From Sporosarcina limicola (lineage in GTDB: Bacteria; Bacillota; Bacilli; Bacillales_A; Planococcaceae): a stretch of DNA of 64,000 bases. Positions 28,913 through 38,209 of this stretch are shown piece after piece (the first letter of the stretch is position 1; each line of letters begins with the position of its first letter). The notes beneath the pieces were generated by a model. The model made no database searches. It saw only the letters and a list, made by a program, of their open reading frames with translations, and was not told the DNA's origin. The stretch is from assembly GCF_014873855.1 (NCBI RefSeq), contig NZ_JADBEL010000019.1:1-64000 (forward strand). Direction: 5' to 3'. The translations under genes were made by a program, and so were the position numbers.

Positions 28913-29559
28913 CGACTTGCACCTCCATCTATCTCTTTTGGATATACTTGTAAGGTTTCCATCATCGCTTTTGCGACTGGACGCCAATCATCCATGTCCT
29001 CCTCCATACAATTGAACGTACCAATGAGAGCTTTGCCATCCAAAGAAACAAAGAACATCAGATTAAAAATGTCACCATCCAGCGCTGGAGTGATTACTTC
29101 TATAAAACCAATATTCTTGTCGTTGATTACCCTATCACCCTGTTCTAGCCATTCAGCTGATGGTTGCGTTTGTTGCAGAATTTCTACCATACTTTCTTGA
29201 AACTCCGTGATGCCCGTATCATTAAGCAGATTTTGCGTATGATTGAAGGCAAGATTGATCGTTGTAGAATCATCCGTATAGATAATGGCTGGTCTGCGTT
29301 CAGAAGGATATTTTAGCGATGCCAACTCGGGAAGCATTAGTTGAAATAGCTTCGGCATCCTTATTTTCACCTTCCCCTCAAAGAGAGTCTGTTCTATTAT
29401 TTGAATTTCTTCGCCATTTATGCTGATAAAAGATTGGTGAATATCTATTTCTGCTTGTTCATATTCATCTTGAGAAACTTCTTTTTGCTCCGATATCGGA
29501 TTATTCTTTTCTTGCATTTCATTCATTAATTTAATAATCTTTTCATCTAAGAATTCCAT
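28909..29559 (-). CDS. Candidate effector chaperone, DcrB/Eag-like
   Basis: This 216-residue soluble protein sits directly before the core VgrG, with overlapping start. From residue 60 the order GKVKIRMPKLFQLM, LKYPSERRPAIIYTDD, TINLAFNHTQN, DGDIFNLMFFVSLDGKALIGTFNC and a final amphipathic helix resembles the DcrB/DUF1795 fold. That fold is used by Eag chaperones of type VI effectors. The resemblance is by strand and motif order only. If correct, it would hold the hydrophobic linker of the VgrG-bound effectors. Alternative: an unrelated small baseplate protein. Confidence 0.45.
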   Translation of the reverse strand: MEFLDEKIIKLMNEMQEKNNPISEQKEVSQDEYEQAEIDIHQSFISINGEEIQIIEQTLFEGKVKIRMPKLFQLMLPELASLKYPSERRPAIIYTDDSTTINLAFNHTQNLLNDTGITEFQESMVEILQQTQPSAEWLEQGDRVINDKNIGFIEVITPALDGDIFNLMFFVSLDGKALIGTFNCMEEDMDDWRPVAKAMMETLQVYPKEIDGGASR

Positions 29560-29611
29560 CTCTCTTCATCATTCCTTTCTTTAGATTATTCAAGTAGATT
29601 TTGTAGGTTTT

Positions 29612-30388
29612 TTAATCAACAATCACTCGCTGAGGTCTACCAATATTAAGCTCCGATCTAGGCCTATTCCCTCCTTTTGCTTCTCGTAAAATACGGCTTA
29701 AATACGTATGTATTTTTTCATTTGTATATTCTTGATACCCGATGCCAAGCTTACTGCATAAGTAATAGTAAATTACTTCTCGCTGAATGCGTTCCTGATT
29801 TAAGCATTGCAAAGCAAATGAAATATCATATGGGTTAGAAGGTTCGCACCTGAGTAATTCCTTGGCAAAGTATTGCAAAATCAACGGATGGAAAGTACTT
29901 GTTTGAAAACCGGCATATTGACAATGGATGTAGTTCACTGTATTGTATTCCGTTGCAAAATCAAGAAAATCTTCATACGTAGAGCGTAATCTTGCCCCTA
30001 ATTTCAGTTTAAAGCGCCCTAACTCAAGCTCATTTTCTGCGACTTGTACTAAATCATCAAGAATGATTTCTGTCGTAAAGGAAGTAAAGTCATGCTGATC
30101 ACGCTCCTCTTGAAATCTTATTTTAAGAAGCGTTTCTCTACCTATAGCCTGATATGGGAGTAGGTAGTCCGCATCAAGCATATACACACGACCATCGTGC
30201 TTGACCATTCCTTTGGTAATAACAAGGGTGGTTTCCTCAACTAGAATATGACCTCCTACAATGATGCCATCTGAATAATCTTGGAAATAACTATCCGTAA
30301 CATTGCGTGGATAATCTCTAAGATTCTCGAGCATTTCTCTTTTTAATATTCTCCCTTTTTGAAAATGCGGATATATATTATAAAACAA
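29612..30388 (-). CDS. Conserved core protein, baseplate candidate
   Basis: This protein of about 258 residues is best started at TTG (FYNIYPHFQKG), which has GGGGGGTGG at proper distance; the longer frame has no site. The N-terminal half looks beta-rich and highly conserved in character (KGRILKREMLENLRDYPR, DYSDGIIVGGHILV, ITKGMVKHDGRVYML). The second half is helical and contains a CQYAG segment. The opening HFQKG weakly recalls the TssK N-terminus. No enzymatic motif is visible. Its place between Hsp70-like and spike genes favours a structural part, but that is inference. Confidence 0.5.
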   Translation of the reverse strand: MFYNIYPHFQKGRILKREMLENLRDYPRNVTDSYFQDYSDGIIVGGHILVEETTLVITKGMVKHDGRVYMLDADYLLPYQAIGRETLLKIRFQEERDQHDFTSFTTEIILDDLVQVAENELELGRFKLKLGARLRSTYEDFLDFATEYNTVNYIHCQYAGFQTSTFHPLILQYFAKELLRCEPSNPYDISFALQCLNQERIQREVIYYYLCSKLGIGYQEYTNEKIHTYLSRILREAKGGNRPRSELNIGRPQRVIVD

Positions 30389-30432
30389 CTTCAGTCCACC
30401 CCCCAACACTTTTCCCCTATGACTTCCGTTCC

Positions 30433-33078
30433 CTACTTCAACCCATCAAAGAAATCCAATTCTGATAAATCTGTTTCAAAAGCAAAAAACTCCTTAGCCC
30501 CTAAATACAGCTGTTCATCTCTTCTAGCAACCGGCACGACATGGAAGCCCCAATGATCTTCTCCAGCAAAAACAAAAAACTTAACTTCACCGTTGACGAT
30601 AGAATCCGTTTCATTTTGAGGGATTTTCTCTTGATACTGCTTCGCAATATTCTCATACAATACTGGCACATAGTTTTCTGCACGGCTCAAATAGATATAC
30701 TTGTAAGTCGTATTACTTTCACTACCCTGTAGGAAAAATTCAACTTCTGTTACACCCCAAGGTCTTGAAATCGACCCATGAATTTGATCTAGCCTTTCCA
30801 GACTACTGATTAAAACCTTCTCCTGCTGATTATGAGTGAAAGCACTCACCGCGTAAGGAACTACCGGAGCATGATTAGTTATGTTTGTTTCGATCATGCC
30901 AGCCTTTTTAGCATTCAAGTATCGAATCGCTCCTCTGAGACAAGCAAGCTTCAAGTCTGGAACTTGCCCTATATCTTCAGCTTTCTGTCTAAATTCGATG
31001 CTTCGTCCTGGTACAAATTCCTTTAATGCTTCTCTGAAAACATCAATCTTGCACGATTGACCCGTCAGCTTAATAATCGAGTACTCTGTCATCTGTCCTT
31101 TCTGATAAAACTCCTCTAGAAACTCTCGGACAATATCATAGATATCAGCCTTGATTAAATGATTAATTTCTTTAATATTAAAGACGACGTTTGGATAATC
31201 GTACACGTCTTTAAATTGATGTTCCTCCCACAACGATAGGCACCAACGTTCAACCGCTGTCACATTTAAATCGCTATCCTGCTGAGTTCCACTTTCGGAA
31301 TAGAATCGATTTCTCAGCATTCCGGTTTTGCTAAAAAATTCCTTTTTCATTTCTTCTGCCATTTCCCACAAAAAATAGTAGTTATTTCTTACGCGTAAAT
31401 ACTCATCACGTGTTCGATTTTCATATTCTCTAAAACGTGTAGGAATAATTTTCTCTGCTTCCAAAAAGGCTGTTTCGAACTGTTCATAAACTGCATCACG
31501 TCCGAACTCATCGACATGTCTAAAAATATCTTTACCAGGAATATCAATCAACGAATCAATATCGAAAGTACTTTTCCCGCGACTGTAATAATCAGCAAAG
31601 ACGATCTTCATGAATTGAAAAATTCGATACGTAATATTATTCCCACCAAAATTTGTATCTCCATTTTCATAGGTTGTGTGAATATCAATCTTATAGGAAA
31701 TGTTTCCATCCTCTATTCTGAATTTACATGATGATAGATCCGTCGTTCCCCCGCCACAATCAATGACAAGTGCCTTGTACTCCTCACCATCCATAAAACT
31801 ATTGTTCTCTATTTGATTGGCAATGGTATTATAGAGTACAGCCATTCCTTCATCGAGTGCATACTCGGACTCAATCTCATATTCAGGTAAAATAGCGTGA
31901 AACATGTCTATGAACTGTGTTTTAAGCTTTACAGGACTGGAAATATGCAGGTGTTTGAAACGGCATTTAAACTGGTGTTCTGCCATACGTATGATATAAA
32001 GGATAAATTCCCTTAAAATTTGGGTTCTTGGCACTCCTGCTGTATTTCCTTGTCCATCCATTATTTCTTCGTTCTTAGTATAATTATTCACCCATCTTTT
32101 TATCCCTTGAAAATTAGTAGCAAGGCTCGTGTACCCAGTCTTTTTCATAACCTGCAGAGCATCATAGCCAAAAAGATAGCCAATCTTATCGGGATTGAAG
32201 CAATCTGCCACACTAATTATAGTAGGGACCACCTCTATCCATTCATCTTGATGGGCTCGATTAGGAAAAGTAACAAAGTTAATGCTGTTTAACCGAATCC
32301 TTTGATTTAATAAATCGTGACTGCAAGGAGATGATACGTATTCACTATCTAAATAAGCACCAGCCGTTGTATTAGTCGTCCCAAAGTCAATTGCAAGAAT
32401 TGCATTCGTTGTTTCAAGCTGTTTTATTTCCAAGTCTGGAATCGGGATTTTATAGTAATGAAGATTAATAGGAGGGAGCTGTTTTTCTTGATAGTATGTC
32501 TTATAAATATACTCCGAATCCTGTTTTTTTAAGAATATAAAACTATAGTTTTTATTTTTCGTATCCCTTATCCCAATTTCTTTTTCAGCCGAAAAGTAAT
32601 AACGATTCTGCTGCTGAAAATCTCTTACTAAATTGAAAATCCCACATAACTCCAGATAATCATTGACCAATAATACATTTGACTCTACGAGACGTCCACC
32701 AGTCTCAACAAGATATTTGTCCAACTCATCAATATTCATACCTGAGTAAATGCTCATCTTGGCGGGAATTTTTATTTCACCGCTGTCTGAAAGCAATGTG
32801 TTCAAGTAGTTTTGAATTGCTTCTTCTACTCGCTCGAAGCCGCCTTCTTTCTTTTCCTTGATAAGTAAACTATCCTCAGTCCCACGATACTTTAAAATTG
32901 TTTGAATTAAACTTTCCCGATCAAGAGGGTTAATAAGCCCTGTGACAAGTCTCTCCTTATGGCAAATGTTTCTAAGCTCGAAGGTTGTCATCTCCACTAA
33001 TTCTTCACGCGTATAGTTTACGAGTCTTTTTTCTATTGTTTTTTTGTTAGAATGTAGTTTGTATGAATAAACATTCAT
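30433..33078 (-). CDS. Hsp70/actin-fold ATPase with SAP-like N-terminus
   Basis: This protein of about 881 residues is read from MNVYSYKL behind GGGGGGAAAG. Residues of about 20-65 (TREELVEMTTFELRNICHK, PLDRESLIQTILKYRG) look like a SAP/HeH helix-extension-helix. The ATPase part has phosphate 1 (AILAIDFGTTNTTAG, about residue 240), phosphate 2 (ALVIDCGGGTTDLSS) and a late adenosine-type motif (IIKLTGQSCKIDVF). The usual Hsp70 substrate-binding region is replaced by about 150 residues of other sequence. A DnaJ protein is encoded in the same operon. A role in assembling or recycling the contractile parts, in place of ClpV, is a hypothesis. Confidence 0.75.
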   Translation of the reverse strand: MNVYSYKLHSNKKTIEKRLVNYTREELVEMTTFELRNICHKERLVTGLINPLDRESLIQTILKYRGTEDSLLIKEKKEGGFERVEEAIQNYLNTLLSDSGEIKIPAKMSIYSGMNIDELDKYLVETGGRLVESNVLLVNDYLELCGIFNLVRDFQQQNRYYFSAEKEIGIRDTKNKNYSFIFLKKQDSEYIYKTYYQEKQLPPINLHYYKIPIPDLEIKQLETTNAILAIDFGTTNTTAGAYLDSEYVSSPCSHDLLNQRIRLNSINFVTFPNRAHQDEWIEVVPTIISVADCFNPDKIGYLFGYDALQVMKKTGYTSLATNFQGIKRWVNNYTKNEEIMDGQGNTAGVPRTQILREFILYIIRMAEHQFKCRFKHLHISSPVKLKTQFIDMFHAILPEYEIESEYALDEGMAVLYNTIANQIENNSFMDGEEYKALVIDCGGGTTDLSSCKFRIEDGNISYKIDIHTTYENGDTNFGGNNITYRIFQFMKIVFADYYSRGKSTFDIDSLIDIPGKDIFRHVDEFGRDAVYEQFETAFLEAEKIIPTRFREYENRTRDEYLRVRNNYYFLWEMAEEMKKEFFSKTGMLRNRFYSESGTQQDSDLNVTAVERWCLSLWEEHQFKDVYDYPNVVFNIKEINHLIKADIYDIVREFLEEFYQKGQMTEYSIIKLTGQSCKIDVFREALKEFVPGRSIEFRQKAEDIGQVPDLKLACLRGAIRYLNAKKAGMIETNITNHAPVVPYAVSAFTHNQQEKVLISSLERLDQIHGSISRPWGVTEVEFFLQGSESNTTYKYIYLSRAENYVPVLYENIAKQYQEKIPQNETDSIVNGEVKFFVFAGEDHWGFHVVPVARRDEQLYLGAKEFFAFETDLSELDFFDGLK

Positions 33079-33108
33079 CCACTTTCCCCCCTGCCTGTCC
33101 ATATATGC

Positions 33109-33798
33109 TCAATAAAGTGCAATCCGGTCCAGTTTCATTGTCTCCTCCACATCGATGATGCCAAAATGTTGTTTCCAGTAAATCTCTGTTTGAAATCGAA
33201 TAGGAAGGAAAATTTCTAGAATCAGGTCCACTTTTGACTGAGTAATCTCAGATTCCTCTTGTCCAATATAAATAAGCAACTCATCCTTCACATCACATTT
33301 GAGATAAATAATACAGTCCTTAAACAGTTTTCTCATCGTATCTTTCAACAAGTAAATTTCTTCACCTGTTTGATATAATCTTAAAATATTAGTAGCAATC
33401 CTCTCTTTCTCCTCTTTTGTAAACCATTTCATTTTATCCTTTACGCTGTAACCAAACGTTTCAGCCTCAATATCTTTCAATATGAATTTCAGGTAATACT
33501 CTCGTTTATTCATCCCTTGTACGAGGTCAATATCCGCTAGAAAGTGAAGTACAAGATCAAAAAAAATGTTCTTAAACTCCACTTCTCCCTCGTCTTCTGG
33601 AGGAAATAGATCTTTAAAAATTTCGTAGTATCGGTAATATGGATTAACCTCGACTTTTTTTTCTACAGACTTTACATTAATCACTTCATTGCTTAATTCC
33701 ATGTAAGGAGAGTAAGAAGTTGCTAAAATAAATTGAATATCTTTTTTATACAATCCGACGTTTTCGGCTTTTATTAACAAGTCCCAAATATAATTCAT
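33109..33798 (-). CDS. Conserved core protein, baseplate candidate
   Basis: This protein of about 229 residues is read from MNYIWDLL, whose ATG overlaps the preceding stop codon (ATGA) and is preceded by AAGGAAC. It is mostly helical, with VNPYYRYYEIFKDLF, DLVLHFLADIDLVQGMNKREYY and a conserved-looking end WKQHFGIIDVEETMKLDRI. No enzyme motif, signal or membrane segment can be seen. Translational coupling to the 424-residue protein suggests a stoichiometric complex. I do not recognise the family. Confidence 0.5.
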   Translation of the reverse strand: MNYIWDLLIKAENVGLYKKDIQFILATSYSPYMELSNEVINVKSVEKKVEVNPYYRYYEIFKDLFPPEDEGEVEFKNIFFDLVLHFLADIDLVQGMNKREYYLKFILKDIEAETFGYSVKDKMKWFTKEEKERIATNILRLYQTGEEIYLLKDTMRKLFKDCIIYLKCDVKDELLIYIGQEESEITQSKVDLILEIFLPIRFQTEIYWKQHFGIIDVEETMKLDRIALY

Positions 33799-35069
33799 AC
33801 CCAAGTTCCTTCACATTGGTACTCTAAAAAATACCGTTGAATTTCCGAAACAAGAAAACTCAAAATATCATTCGATATAAAACTTTGTTCTCCTCGATTT
33901 CTAAATAGCAATAGCATGACTTTCTTATTGCTTTCATCACTGATATAATCACTAATGAAAGGATTTATGGGATAGCTAATCCTTTTTCCTTGTAACTTAT
34001 CTTTTATTTGTACGTCCACTAATTCAACAGATTTAGAGATTTCAAAGGAATTAACCATTCGAATGATTTCTCCCTTCGTTTTCACAATTAGGGCCTGCTT
34101 ATTCACATATTTGTTTATAAAACGATTGATTCTCCGATTCGACAAAAGCTCGTATTCTAAGCTGCCTACCTTTTCTTTTTCAAACTTTGTAATTTTAAGT
34201 AAATTCCATACCCCTGACTTTTCCTGAGGGGAGACAATCGTCACCTCATTTTCCGACCGCTTAATGTAGCGAATACTCTTCTCATCTACGTCAATAAGAT
34301 ATCCATGTTTAATTCCTGTCTTTCGAGTCGAAAGAACATGCTCATAATTCACTTTATCTATTGCCGGAATCGGAAATCCTATATTTTTCATTTGAAGTTT
34401 TTCAATATTCCATAATGGAATTAGATCCAGCTTTTTTTTATCTTCAAATTCCTCTAAGTCAAAAGTAAGTTCAATAATTTCTTCTTCTTCTTTAAATTGC
34501 GGACAATGCGTCAGCATCACATCACAAAATTTATAAGCAAAGGGATTGTTAATTGTTTTCCAAGGCAGACCATTGATTTGAAATATATGGTATAATTTTT
34601 CAATTTCCTGTATATACGTTTTGTTTTGCTGTAGACTCACCTTAATATCATAGTGTCCATTAGTCGTGCGCAGATGCCCAGCGAAATACCTTTGCTTATT
34701 AAGTAAAGCTCTAATTTCGGAAGAATCAGACTCCAAAAATAGTGTAAAAAGGTTAACCGCTTCCTTTTTCTTTAGTGACTCGAGCATTTCCTCACTATTA
34801 TATGTCTTTTTTTCCAGATCAGATGGAATCATCGGATATAAACATTCATGAATCGGATCAATGTCCTCCTTTGTACACAAAGTGACATAGATATCATGCT
34901 TATCCTCCCAATCTTCTATTTCATTAAATACTCGTTCTTCTAATTTCCTATTCATTTCTTCCTGGTATTCCACCAGATTTACAAGAACTCCACTAACAAT
35001 CTCTTTTAGCAATTGGCGTTGTTCAAGATTCTCTATCCTACGCAATCTATCTAACACAATATCTTTCAT
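33795..35069 (-). CDS. Conserved core protein, baseplate candidate
   Basis: This 424-residue protein has a GGAGGT ribosome binding site. The N-terminal 130 residues are helical. The middle (GHYDIKVSLQQNKTYIQEI, IFQINGLPWKTINNPFAYKF, HCPQF) is followed by a beta-rich region with EFEDKKKLDLIPLWNIEKL and a C-terminal domain ending SEIQRYFLEYQCEGTW. Its length and position would suit a TssF-type baseplate subunit, yet I find no diagnostic motif. It overlaps the next gene by four bases. Confidence 0.5.
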   Translation of the reverse strand: MKDIVLDRLRRIENLEQRQLLKEIVSGVLVNLVEYQEEMNRKLEERVFNEIEDWEDKHDIYVTLCTKEDIDPIHECLYPMIPSDLEKKTYNSEEMLESLKKKEAVNLFTLFLESDSSEIRALLNKQRYFAGHLRTTNGHYDIKVSLQQNKTYIQEIEKLYHIFQINGLPWKTINNPFAYKFCDVMLTHCPQFKEEEEIIELTFDLEEFEDKKKLDLIPLWNIEKLQMKNIGFPIPAIDKVNYEHVLSTRKTGIKHGYLIDVDEKSIRYIKRSENEVTIVSPQEKSGVWNLLKITKFEKEKVGSLEYELLSNRRINRFINKYVNKQALIVKTKGEIIRMVNSFEISKSVELVDVQIKDKLQGKRISYPINPFISDYISDESNKKVMLLLFRNRGEQSFISNDILSFLVSEIQRYFLEYQCEGTWV

Positions 35070-35086
35070 CGTTGTGATACCTCCCC

Positions 35087-36739
35087 CTACGTTCCATCAT
35101 CTGAAAGCTGATTTTCTTCCACCGGTTCAGTAGCCGGCGCGAAAGTCGGTGTAGTATCCGGTGCAATAACTGGTGCAATAGGCGGTGCGACAGGTTCTAT
35201 ACGAGGTGGTGGGTTTAACTTGTCCTTTGCATTCATTATCTTACGTTCAATACTTAAAACCTTTGCAAGTAAATCTGTCTCCTGAAAGATTTCCTGTGCA
35301 AGTGTATAGGAATCAATTGCCTTAGCGAAATCCTGTCTATCATAACTTCGATCCCCATTTTTCTCTAAAATTTCCGCTTTCAATTCCTGCTGCTCTTTCT
35401 TTAATTCGGCTATTTTTTCTTCGGCTTCTTCCATTTTAAGTTTTATATTACTTTCCCCGCTATAAGATATATCAAGAGCCTTCTTTCGAGCTTTTTTATA
35501 GATACTAAGCGCTCCATTATAATCCTCTGCTTCAAAACGAAAGTCCCCTTCTTTGACAGATTCTCCGATTTGAACAACCGCATCCATATTCGTAATCCTT
35601 TGTTCGATTACCTCTGTACCAAAATCTCGAATTAGTTTTCCTTCCCCTTTAGCTTTCTCATATTTACTCACAGACTCAGAAAAGTTTTCTTCTTTAGCTT
35701 CTTTATCCCCGTCGATAATCAACTGGCTTATTCTCAATTTTTTCGCTAGCAAATTTCTATGTATTGGATTTTTCGCCTTTTTGGCTGCATTTCTGCCTTC
35801 ACTATATTCCTTTAAGGCACCTTCATAGTTTCCATCTTGAAAATAGAGATTTCCTGTTTTCTCATGGTCAAACATTTCAGCAGTAACTTCAGCTATCTTT
35901 TTAGCTTCTTTAACTTTGTAATAAATAGTACTTCCACCTATCAATAAGACTAAGAACAAGGAAACTGCAATTATTTTGATATACTTCAATTTTTTCTTCT
36001 TATTTTCTTGATAGATCTTATCAGCAAAAATAGAAACCATCGTGTAGTTATTTATAATTCTTTTTTGCCTACTTAAGAGAACCTCTTCTAATATATCCGT
36101 ATATTGCTCTGATTCTTTTATCCCCTCTAAAGCATCCGCCATTTCAATTTCACTTACTTCTTCCCATATTCCAGAGGTACAAAGTAATAGCACGTCACCA
36201 TCCATAAGCTTTAACTTCTTTGAGACAAAGGGTTGAAAATCGTTTGGTTTCCCAAGATAATTAAAGAGGTTATTTCTCTCCTCATGGCGATTTATATCCA
36301 CGGAAAAACCAAATTTATCTGCTAATCCCTGTGCCAGACTTTGGTCATTGCTTTTATAAAATAGCCTTCCATTTCTAAATTGATAAAATCTAGAGTTGCC
36401 CGCAACAGCACAAATCATTCTAGAATAATCTGATACAACCATTACGATACTTGCTTTTAACCTTACCCTTAAACTTTGTACTTGTAATATCTCTTGGGCA
36501 TTTTTTATATATTTCTTAATTCTCAATCTTGACATGGACGGCTTTTCTATAAATTTTTCTAATATACCCTTTACAGCTAACTCAGCACTTTTGACTTCTT
36601 GATCTGAGTCTAATCCTTTAACGACAACCCAGCAGGCTACATCATCAAGCTCCATATAAGCAAAGTAATCTTTATTCTGAATAAAAGAACCTGCTTCGGA
36701 TGAAAAGCTTGTTTTGAACTCACTATTATCCTTCCTCAT
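35087..36739 (-). CDS. Degenerate PP2C-like domain with membrane anchor and TPR repeats
   Basis: This 550-residue protein has an N-terminal PP2C-like fold (about 1-240: NSRFYQFRNG, MDGDVLLLCTSGIWEEV, NYTMVSIFAD). The metal-binding aspartates are gone: the ADGxG site reads VVVKGLDSD, the SDG site reads TSG and the DN site reads NN. One membrane helix follows (IIAVSLFLVLLIGGSTIYY, about 250-270), then four TPR-like units (YFQDGNYEGALKEYSEG, EAEDYNGALSIYKKA, YDRQDFAKAIDSYTLA) and a Pro-rich tail. It stands next to an apparently active PP2C. It is probably a phospho-sensor or membrane platform rather than an enzyme. Confidence 0.7.
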   Translation of the reverse strand: MRKDNSEFKTSFSSEAGSFIQNKDYFAYMELDDVACWVVVKGLDSDQEVKSAELAVKGILEKFIEKPSMSRLRIKKYIKNAQEILQVQSLRVRLKASIVMVVSDYSRMICAVAGNSRFYQFRNGRLFYKSNDQSLAQGLADKFGFSVDINRHEERNNLFNYLGKPNDFQPFVSKKLKLMDGDVLLLCTSGIWEEVSEIEMADALEGIKESEQYTDILEEVLLSRQKRIINNYTMVSIFADKIYQENKKKKLKYIKIIAVSLFLVLLIGGSTIYYKVKEAKKIAEVTAEMFDHEKTGNLYFQDGNYEGALKEYSEGRNAAKKAKNPIHRNLLAKKLRISQLIIDGDKEAKEENFSESVSKYEKAKGEGKLIRDFGTEVIEQRITNMDAVVQIGESVKEGDFRFEAEDYNGALSIYKKARKKALDISYSGESNIKLKMEEAEEKIAELKKEQQELKAEILEKNGDRSYDRQDFAKAIDSYTLAQEIFQETDLLAKVLSIERKIMNAKDKLNPPPRIEPVAPPIAPVIAPDTTPTFAPATEPVEENQLSDDGT

Positions 36740-36787
36740 TACTATCCTCCTTGCTCCTTAACACAACATTTAATCTACACCTTAGGC

Positions 36788-37633
36788 CTACACACTATTT
36801 CTCTTAAGAATCACAATGGTTGCATTGTCTTGATTCTTCAGACGTTTTCTTTCAACAACATCAATAATTTGTTGAGCTATATCGTAAGGAGGTAAATTAC
36901 GAGAGAGAATTTTTTCCATTTCTACTTCAGTTATACTGTTATAGACACCATCACTATACAAACAAACCTTATCCCCTTTGTTCAACTTGATTGGTTCTCT
37001 TCCAATCTCCATATTTTTAAATCCCTCATACCCTACATAATTTATCAATCTTTTTTTCATCGGGTTTTCTTGGACTTCTACTTTACTGATTTCTCCCGCT
37101 AAATAGCGTTCCTTAAGTACGGATTCAAAAATATGCTTTTGATTGACAGCAATAAACTCTCCTTTCCTAAAGATAGTAATTATGCTATCCCCCACAGCTC
37201 CCCAATGAAGATACCCTCGTTCATCAATGATAATGGCAACTAATGTTGTTCCACCGCTGGAACCTTTGAGATTTTGAATAATAGTATTATTACTTAGTAA
37301 TGCGGTTTTTCTAAAAAAAGATTCTATATTATCTAATTTATCTACTTGTAAAAACGCACGTATAAATGTAGTGACAACAACCGTGCTTGCCATTCTTCCA
37401 TTTGTTAATCCACTAATACCATCAGCTAAAACCGCAATCGTTCCATTTGTACTAGAAGCTGTAGAGAAGTAATCGTCCTGCTCTTTTCGTCTTCCTATGG
37501 TCTGTCCATTTCCTATCTCAATAGTTACCTTTCCCTCACTATTAGTCAGGATTCTCCTAACATAGACTAACATTAAAAGTGCAAGTATAAATCCGAGTAC
37601 AATTATGTATGGTACCAATCCTTGTTCATTCAT
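36788..37633 (-). CDS. Membrane-anchored PP2C-family Ser/Thr phosphatase
   Basis: This protein of about 281 residues starts at MNEQGLVPY, because earlier start codons lie inside the FHA gene and GAGGAAtgatgaggag precedes this ATG. It has an N-terminal membrane helix (YIIVLGFILALLMLVYV). The complete PP2C set follows: EQDDYFST, VLADGISGLTNG, GGTTLVAIIID, WGAVGDS, VCLYSDGVY and NQDNATIVIL. It should reverse phosphorylation by the kinase at 42599-43528, as PppA does for PpkA in type VI systems. The FHA genes before it would read the phosphorylation state. Confidence 0.85.
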   Translation of the reverse strand: MNEQGLVPYIIVLGFILALLMLVYVRRILTNSEGKVTIEIGNGQTIGRRKEQDDYFSTASSTNGTIAVLADGISGLTNGRMASTVVVTTFIRAFLQVDKLDNIESFFRKTALLSNNTIIQNLKGSSGGTTLVAIIIDERGYLHWGAVGDSIITIFRKGEFIAVNQKHIFESVLKERYLAGEISKVEVQENPMKKRLINYVGYEGFKNMEIGREPIKLNKGDKVCLYSDGVYNSITEVEMEKILSRNLPPYDIAQQIIDVVERKRLKNQDNATIVILKRNSV

Positions 37634-37640
37634 CTCCTCA

Positions 37641-38168
37641 TCATTCCTCGCTCTGGTTGTTTTCCCATTCAAAGTGAACACCACATAAAGGAATAAAGAG
37701 AAACTTGCTTCTACCCAACTGAATAATATCGTATGCTGCTAATTCAGTCGGAGTATAGACTGCCTCATTATTAAGATAGGCTAACCCTGACGCATCTCCA
37801 GGTAATAGGAAAAAATTCCTTTTTTTATGATCATAGACAATGACAGCGTGGTTTCGTTTGGAAATGGTATTGTCACCGATAATTCGAATATGCATTTCCT
37901 CTGCTCTTCCAATAAAATTTTTCTCAGATAAGATTCTGTAGTCGCGACCCATTTGTGAACCCTCTATACAAACTAACCAACCCGTGACAGGGTCAATCCC
38001 TTCAACTTCTCCAAAGTATGGCATCGTTTTATCATCTTCTTCGACTCCCATGATTGGTTGACTGCTTGACTTTGAAACTTGTTCAACAATAACATTACAA
38101 TAAGGACAAACATTCCCATGCCTTCTCGAACTAAACATGTGGCCGTTTGCACATCTAGTCAAACTCAT
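37641..38168 (-). CDS. Zinc-ribbon FHA protein
   Basis: This protein of about 175 residues is read from MSLTRCANGH with GGAGGA ten bases upstream. The N-terminus is a zinc ribbon (CANGHMFSSRRHGNVCPYC). After a linker the FHA domain follows (about 80-170: NFIGRAEEMHIRI, NTISKRNHAVIVYDHKKRNFFLLP, GDASGLAYLNNEAV, DIIQLGRSKFLFIPLCG). The core Gly-Arg and Ser-x-x-His residues needed for phospho-Thr binding are present. It probably gathers the phosphorylated target of the local kinase, as Fha proteins do in type VI systems. Confidence 0.8.
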   Translation of the reverse strand: MSLTRCANGHMFSSRRHGNVCPYCNVIVEQVSKSSSQPIMGVEEDDKTMPYFGEVEGIDPVTGWLVCIEGSQMGRDYRILSEKNFIGRAEEMHIRIIGDNTISKRNHAVIVYDHKKRNFFLLPGDASGLAYLNNEAVYTPTELAAYDIIQLGRSKFLFIPLCGVHFEWENNQSEE

Positions 38169-38209
38169 TTTCTTCATTCCTCCGTTTATGTTTCGAATCA
38201 AGGGTATTT

